A stretch of 22,408 bases of DNA, taken from contig JAUCBJ010002947.1 in the NCBI GenBank assembly GCA_032718475.1, positions 1 to 22,408 on the forward strand, written 5' to 3'. The notes below the pieces were generated by a model. That model made no database searches and had not been told where the DNA came from. It saw nothing but the letters and a program-made list of their open reading frames with translations. Each line of letters starts with the position of its first letter. Position 1 is the stretch's first letter. Shown here one piece after another: positions 16,839-22,408 of the stretch. The stretch is from Nemertoderma westbladi (taxonomy: Eukaryota; Xenacoelomorpha; Nemertodermatida; Nemertodermatidae). A program made the position numbers and the translations under genes.

Positions 16839-17029
16839 CTACTGTCCCACCCTTGTGTCGGCGTTGGCCAGCAAGATGGACGGCGATGCTTCTGCCCCAA
16901 CAAAAACTGGGCGTTTCCGTGCCGATCTCGACCCTCTTATGCACATCAGAGGGAGGCCCGCAGCAGCGCGAAGCTGAACTGCCTCCGCACCCAGCTCACG
17001 CACTCCGAGTAGCGCAGCTCGCGCTGCAT
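16839..17029 (-). pseudogene. C-terminal fragment of a retroelement-like ORF
   Basis: The minus strand reads MQRELRYSECVSWVRRQFSF then ALLRASL, and after a frameshift at about 16946, LMCIRGSRSARKRP and a short tail ending in TAG at 16841-16839. The pattern 'W-x-R-x-x-x-S-F-x-L-L-R-x-x-x-x-C-I-R-G-S-R' is one I remember from the C-terminus of repetitive, probably retroelement-encoded proteins in corals, fish and other marine animals; I cannot name the family. The high GC content contrasts with AT-rich surroundings. A single frameshift and lack of upstream sequence show it is a fragment. Confidence 0.5.
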
Positions 17030-17434
17030 GTGCATTAATGCAGCAATGGTACCGGCCTGTATTACAGTACTGCAGTATTACCGGTATGGGCTGATGGGCT
17101 ATCCAGCTATGGCTGTATGGTTGCTGTTGTCAGATTGCTGATTTCTGGACTGTCAGACAGTTGATTTCAACATGCCTGCCTATGCCATAACATTCAAAAT
17201 TTAGGGTTTGTGCTTAACGGGTATGTGTACGTATTTGTACGTATTCTCAACACAGCAACAGTTCCCCTAGCATACCGTACTGCCGTATGCTACGCTACGG
17301 GAAGTTGTCGAAATTGGTATGTTGTACCTATTTTGACCAAATTTCATAGCATACGGTATGCTACGGCAATTCCATTATTTTGAGTTATAATGGTGTAATC
17401 CCTATTGAAAAGTTTTATTTTCTGCCCCGAACGC

Positions 17435-17580
17435 GGCGCCGGGTGCCAAAAATCCTGCGCCGGCTCTGTGCAAACCCACGCCCATGCCGGGTGCAAAAAT
17501 CCTGCGCTGGCTCTGTGCAATGCAAAATGCTGCGCTGGGTGAAAAATCTTCCGCCGGCTCTTCAAAGCCTGAAAGCCGCA
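17435..17580. repeat. GC-rich minisatellite, about 48 bp, three copies
   Basis: GCCGGGTGC(C)AAAAATCCTGCG followed by (C/T)GGCTCTGTGCAA occurs from about 17437 and again from 17485. A diverged third copy (GCTGGGTGAAAAATCTTCCG then CCGGCTCTTCAAAGCC) starts at about 17533. Open frames through it on both strands are by-products. Confidence 0.8.
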
Positions 17581-17589
17581 CCGGGCTGA

Positions 17590-19000
17590 CTGGTATAAAA
17601 CATAAAATATAAAATCTGCCTGTTACATACTGTACAGTACCTATAGTTTATTCTGTTATCTATAATACTCCTGCTGCATATAGTATACTGTATGTAATGA
17701 ATTAAATATGTATGTATAATGAAACATATCCCCCATGACCCCCCCTCCCCCACCCCATGTATTGAGTTGATGGTACCTACAAGATACATGTATTCATTTA
17801 AATACAGTACTGCATGATATCGTATTCGAATTCGACAAACTTATGTACCATAGAAAGTAATAATAAGATACCAAAATAAAAGTATGGGGAAGGATTTGGA
17901 TATTTGAATATATTAAACTCTATATGGTTTTAATAATAATTATTTCTTGCATGTTAAACTAAATCATCAGGTACAGCGTGCCATTAATAAGTATTCATGG
18001 TATTGGCATTTGTTTGTAAAGTAGCACTTTTGGAAATTGTGCTAATCCGAGTTGTTACTTAAACGAACGAAAGGTAGTGGGTGGGTGAAATGAAAATACG
18101 GAATCAGAGACGGAAAACCTTAAAGACAAATTGTTTTTCTTTGTCTGTTGTTTTATTCCAAAAGTATAACATTACGAAACAACTACTGTACTTAAGAAAC
18201 ACTGCATGTAAATTTTTGTTGTCAAGTAAAGTGTAGATTTTTTGAAATTACTCAAATGTTACAATATGAATTATAGAAAGAATATTAAAGACTACATACT
18301 GTACTAAAGTAGGCCTAGTCCTTGTACACCCACTGCTACGTTCTACTTTACTACATACTACGTACTGTGGTCCGGTATGCGTCTATGCTACAGATGCGGT
18401 ATGTCTGAATGAATAATGACTAGCTGTATGTTATGTTATGTTATTAATATCGCCAGAATAACAATAAAATATTAATATTTGCACATGTACGTACACGTAC
18501 AGCAGATTAAATAAAATGAACACATCTCTGGCAAAGTACGCTAATACTGTAATAAGCGTATGTACTATTGTAATAAAAATACGGATAATGGTATTCAGGT
18601 AAAATTAGTAAAATAATTAAATTTATAGTTTATTTACAGTACTTAACAGTTGGTGCCGGCAAAGCATACTTAGGTTCAAGGGCTTCAACAACATACAGTA
18701 CTAAAGGCAAACATATTGATAAGGGACAATTTTACAATACTCTATAGGATACAAACAACACAACAATATGTAGTTACTGTATATGGAACATAAATTTGGT
18801 ACCGTAGGATGTCGCATACGTAAAATATTACTGCTGAAATAAAACGTGCAAAGTAAACTACAACAGATAGGATAACAATTAAACATAAAAAACACTTTTT
18901 TAAAATTTAACACAAAAAAATGTTTTTTTTTGGAATTGAAAAAATGAAAATAATAGGTACTGTAGCTAGATTTTAATAAAGATATCGTTGTATCCGAAAG
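17590..19000. other. AT-rich intergenic stretch, no gene recognised
   Basis: Contains a C-rich patch (17731-17757, CCCCC... on plus), scattered CAGTACTG and GTACGT palindromes and no supported coding frame. A 70-codon minus frame at 18701-18913 is Cys/Tyr/Phe-rich and looks like chance. The 17030-17430 interval likewise has only short palindromes, such as AGCATACGGTATGCT near 17348. Confidence 0.5.
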
Positions 19001-19012
19001 ATTTCGCTACTG

Positions 19013-20324
19013 CTACTTGGCGCTCAGGAAAGGAGTATCACTAATATTCATTTTAAGGGACATTTCGCAGTCTAGTCTATTTTTGAATGTGTTCAACCAT
19101 GGAGTATCAAGGGTATTACGTGCATTAACAATACTTTCCGGTAATGGTAAAGGATTCCAACACGCTGTCTGCAAAGTTGTTGCATCTCCTTTGAGTCCTA
19201 TAGTTCGATCTTTTGTACAGCGCCAAGGAAAAGCCTCGTGTTGAGCATTGGTGGAGTTTGGAGAGAAACTGGAAGAAATTACTTCGCTCAATATTGTCAA
19301 TCCTGTGGATAAACTTGTATGTTGTTATAAGGTCGGCTAGTACACGGCGATTATATTAATGTCGGTAATTTGAGTGCACGCACGTAGTCGGTTTTCTACG
19401 GAAGCCCAAAGCGGACAGTAAACTTCACACATTACTTTGGGGGTGTGTGTGTGTGGTTGACGGGATTGCACGTCATCTTCTCACATACATTGGGGGTAGT
19501 GTGTGTGTGAGTGACGTACTTCACGTCACCCTCACACACACGTTTGCCATCTTGGTGTACGTTTGACCGTAGCCACTGTTGGATCAATTTGACATCAACT
19601 TCGCGTCTACCACACACACGGGCCGGGGTGTATGTGTGATGGTGACGGACATTAACCGTCACCCAAGATGTGAATGTTGGATGGTAAACGTGTGTGTGAG
19701 GGTGACATGAAGTACGTCATTCATACACACACTACCCCCAATGTATGTGAGATGATGACGTGCAATCCCGTCAACCACACACACACACCCCCAAAGTAAT
19801 GTGTGAAGTTTACTGTCCGCTTTGGGCTTCCGTACTTTTCATGACAACTCAGCCAGAGATAGGACAAGGCGAGTGGCACGGGGTTGTACTTGTTCAAGAC
19901 GATCAATATACTGTATAATGTTGGAGGTATGGCGACCAAACAACTGTGTCGTATTCAAGGAGAGGCCGAACAAGGGATTTGTATAACAGGGTCAGATGGT
20001 AAACATCGGAGCTTCCAAATATGTAAAAGTTCTTTGTATTATATGGACGACTCGCATGGCACGGGCAGCAGTCTTTGTGCAGTGAGCTGTGAAGCACAAG
20101 TCTGGTGACAATGTAATTCCAAAATCACGTTCCTTGGTTGCCGATAAAAGTGTCCGTTCATTCATTGTGTAAAAAGTTGCTTGGGGATTTCTAGAACCTA
20201 GATGCATGACCTTGCACTTGGAGTCATTAAACTGTAATTTCCAATGGTTACAACATTTGAACATTCCACTAGCGTCTACAGTAGAAGTAATAAATTGTTT
20301 CATTATCAATAGTGCCATTGCCAT
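19013..20324 (-). mobile_element. 5'-truncated LINE (non-LTR retrotransposon), decayed and interrupted
   Basis: Minus-strand translation from 20324 gives WKLQFNDSKCKVMHLGSRN, TKERDFGITLSPDL and AARAMRVV in one frame. A second frame has LLYKSLVRPLLEYDTVVWSP, and a third has IDRLEQVQPRATRLVLSL. After a MITE at 19399-19832 the reading resumes with RALKLPTL and then WNPLPLPESIVNARNTLD plus FKNRLD. This is the conserved C-terminal half of reverse transcriptase ORF2 in CR1/L2/Jockey-like LINEs. The catalytic part of RT (palm with the YxDD motif) would lie upstream and is absent. Several frameshifts and stops make it non-functional. Confidence 0.85.
19399..19832. mobile_element. 434-bp hairpin MITE in a TA target (Tc1/mariner-like)
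   Basis: The arms 19399-19551 and 19680-19832 are about 153-bp inverted repeats with only a few mismatches. They begin CGGAAGCCCAAAGCGGACAG and include GTGTGTGTGTGG tracts. TA dinucleotides flank both ends (19397-19398, 19833-19834). It has no coding capacity; the open frames across it are shadows. A small inner hairpin GGTGACGG/CCGTCACC lies in the loop (about 19640-19662). It splits the LINE coding region. The TA target duplication fits Tc1/mariner-type mobilisation, but I see no family-specific terminus. Confidence 0.88.
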
Positions 20325-20339
20325 AGTATAAGTCGTTTT

Positions 20340-22150
20340 GTTTTATTCACTGTTCAACTTTATCCTGTTTTATTATGTGCAGTTTTATTTATACGCTTCT
20401 ATGACAGCAGGGTCTCCATCTCAATAATATAATATAACGCAATAATTTTTATTGTCCGTTTAAATCCTTTTTTTGTCCTTATTTTTTGATTTTTTATGTC
20501 CTCCAAAAGTCTAATGTTAGGTTCCATGCTACCGGTTTCTCTACTGCTGTTCTCTCAGGCTATCAGTACCGGTATTGGTACTGTATATATAGCACTATTT
20601 TGCTGTATTGTATGTACAGATGTAGGTATAAAGCAGGTATTTCTGTATTTTAGTACCGGCACCAGTACTGCTATAGGCCTACTGTGTAGCCTACCATTTA
20701 AATACGGTAATGGTAGGCCTACCGGTTGTGCTAATAAATTTTAAATAATTGATAGGCCAAACTGGATTGCAGGATTGTGGAAAATGTGGATATACCTTTC
20801 ACATAATTTAGGCCTCCCAGTAAAACACGATCCGGATTATGGCCCGCTTCATACTGGTAAATGTCTCTGGTACCCGGCTACAAACCAGCATAGAGCTCTT
20901 TTAATCCTACTTGATTCTGGAATTTTGAATCCAGCAATTTGCCGCTTATTGTTTACCGGATTTATGCTGAAAGAATGGACCTAATAGTCACAGCGTCTAC
21001 GAAGGTGGCAAAAAAGTGGATTAATAATTCTTACTTTTTGTCGGAAACGTTGTGATACTCTGTAAAAAACAAGACACATGAAATTATTTATGTCTACTAA
21101 TCAATCAAACGTAATGGAAGATGGCAGGTAATCAAGTCTATATCACCCCCAAAATGACCTCACATCTATACTACAGACATAAACAAAATGGCCAGCGCAG
21201 TAAAAGTACCAGTACTAACAGTATAGAAAATTCCCTTTCTCCGTCAGCCCCAGGGCAGACAACGACCCCACACTGTGTATATTGAATCCTCAGAGATCCC
21301 GCCATTTTATTGCCATTTCATTAGGCCTAACTATTTCGCCCATTTATTTTATTGCTTCAATCTTACTAATATCAAACATTTCATATCGTATAATAATATT
21401 ATTATTTACGTTTCCGGGCATTTTTTAGTTTACAAATATAAGTATAACTTTCAATTAGGCATTTTTCGTGATTAATTTATTGATTTAGATTTACAGACTA
21501 ATTAATTATTATTTGTAGCAATTAAATATACTTAGTATTAAATTTGTCCTCACTGCCTCTACAGCTCTAGTAGGTAATTTAATTAACAGTTTAATTCGAG
21601 TTCTTAGAGGAATTGGAGAAGGCTGCTGCTATACCTGTATGTCTAACCTTAGCCTATTGCCTAATTAATTCGTTCAAGTTTCACAGTTTCATTCTGCTCT
21701 GGTGGATCAAAATGTATTATTACGTAAGTAAAATGTTTCGAATTTATTTACATTTATAAAGTTCAGGTATATGGTACTGTTTCTGTATAATGTTTATTTT
21801 AGTGTAGGCCCTATAGACCTACCGTACACATGCCTTATGTATGCTAATGGTAAGGGAGATGGTGAGGGTGGGTTTGTATGTGGTGTTAGATGATGATAAT
21901 TCATGAGGGACGAGTTTGTGTGTGTTAGATGATAAATTTATATCCATAATTCATGGGTTTATGTGTTAGAAAACAAAATTATGCGTTAAATGTATGATGG
22001 TTTAGTGTGGCATTGATTACCATTAGGCTCTTCAGATGTAAATATTGTCATCTGTTTACTGTTTTATTATTACTTTATAGCGCTACCTAAAAGGGAAACC
22101 AAGTTGTAAAAGAAGATTTGGAAGAAGGAGTGAATGGAATTATTAGCATT
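20340..22150. other. Intergenic stretch, no gene recognised
   Basis: A plus-strand frame at 20775-20984 (69 codons, containing LGLPVKHDPDYGPLHTGKC) and one at 20496-20744 have no motif I recognise. The first is relatively protein-like and might be a decayed remnant, but I would not call it a gene. Imperfect repeats of TGTGTTAGATGAT occur at 21880-21970. TAGGCCTA and ACCGGT palindromes are frequent near 20560-20730. Confidence 0.5.
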
Positions 22151-22156
22151 TATTTT

Positions 22157-22285
22157 ATTAGCATTATGGGTGGATGGACTGTGCGGCAACTGAACATAAC
22201 ACCAATCGTTATTAGCATTAGGGGTGGATGGACTGAACTGAGAACTGAACAGAATATCAACCGTTAAAAGGAGTGGATGGACTGT
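22157..22285. repeat. 54-bp tandem repeat, two and a half copies
   Basis: ATTAGCATTATGGGTGGATG begins at 22157 and ATTAGCATTAGGGGTGGATG at 22211 (period 54). A partial copy (AAAAGGAGTGGATGGACTG) begins near 22265. The shared core is GTGGATGGACTG. Confidence 0.75.
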
Positions 22286-22408
22286 AAAAGCGTTTTGATG
22301 TCATAACTTACTTGTTTTTTGCCATTTCTAGAAGAAAAAGTGTTTTTTGGCTGTTGTGGTGCGATTAGAAATTTGCAAACCTATGAATTATTTGCCATTG
22401 CTATGAAT

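Noticed and set aside
19432-19662. Minus-strand 76-codon frame rich in His and Thr
   Set aside because: It runs through the GT-rich arm and loop of the hairpin MITE.
20496-20984. Two plus-strand open frames as small genes
   Set aside because: No motif, no supporting splice or family signal; lengths are within chance in this composition.

Overview
Eukaryotic nuclear DNA from an animal, most likely a marine invertebrate deuterostome. The reasons are a spliced, intact autophagy gene of metazoan type, abundant Ty3/Gypsy, LINE, SINE and MITE material, AT-rich intergenic DNA, and a strikingly high frequency of the palindromes TAGGCCTA, ACCGGT and CAGTACTG. I associate those palindromes with echinoderm genomes, but that taxonomic guess is recall, not proof.

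Layout. (1) 1-2000: a decayed Ty3/Gypsy pol remnant on the minus strand (integrase only, with stops and frameshifts), next to a 49-bp tandem repeat. (2) 2900-7125: the one clear host gene, ATG3 (autophagy E2-like enzyme) on the minus strand. It has three coding exons (7125-6754, 4517-4373, 3703-3273), consensus splice sites and a 315-residue product. Intron 1 holds a 77-bp tandem repeat, a tRNA-derived SINE and a 26-base poly-G tract. A cluster of TGCGGCGAGGTG motifs lies just upstream of the start codon. (3) 7403-8372: a long-hairpin MITE-like element between TTAA sites. (4) 8381-16638: a large fold-back element. Its two inverted arms are kilobase arrays of CTAATTACCACAA-type repeats, and the whole is bounded by an exact 18-bp direct repeat. 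(5) Inside it, 10244-14799: a Ty3/Gypsy LTR retrotransposon with 5-bp target duplication CTCCT, gag, a -1 frameshift signal, protease, reverse transcriptase and a truncated integrase tail. (6) Inside that, 11350-13310: an unclassified insertion in the protease, flanked by TATGTTT. (7) 16839-17029: a fragment of a retroelement-like ORF; 17.4 kb: a GC-rich minisatellite. (8) 19.0-20.3 kb: the 3' part of a LINE on the minus strand, split by a 434-bp hairpin MITE in a TA site. (9) 20.4-22.4 kb: no gene recognised, one short tandem repeat.

The most notable structure is the nested stack: MITE, then fold-back element, then Gypsy, then unknown insert. Each boundary is readable from direct repeats, so the order of events can be read. 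The Gypsy element also preserves a textbook programmed -1 frameshift signal (A AAA AAC, 7-nt spacer, 8-bp stem, possible pseudoknot). All identifications come from reading translations and repeats by eye; no database search was run.
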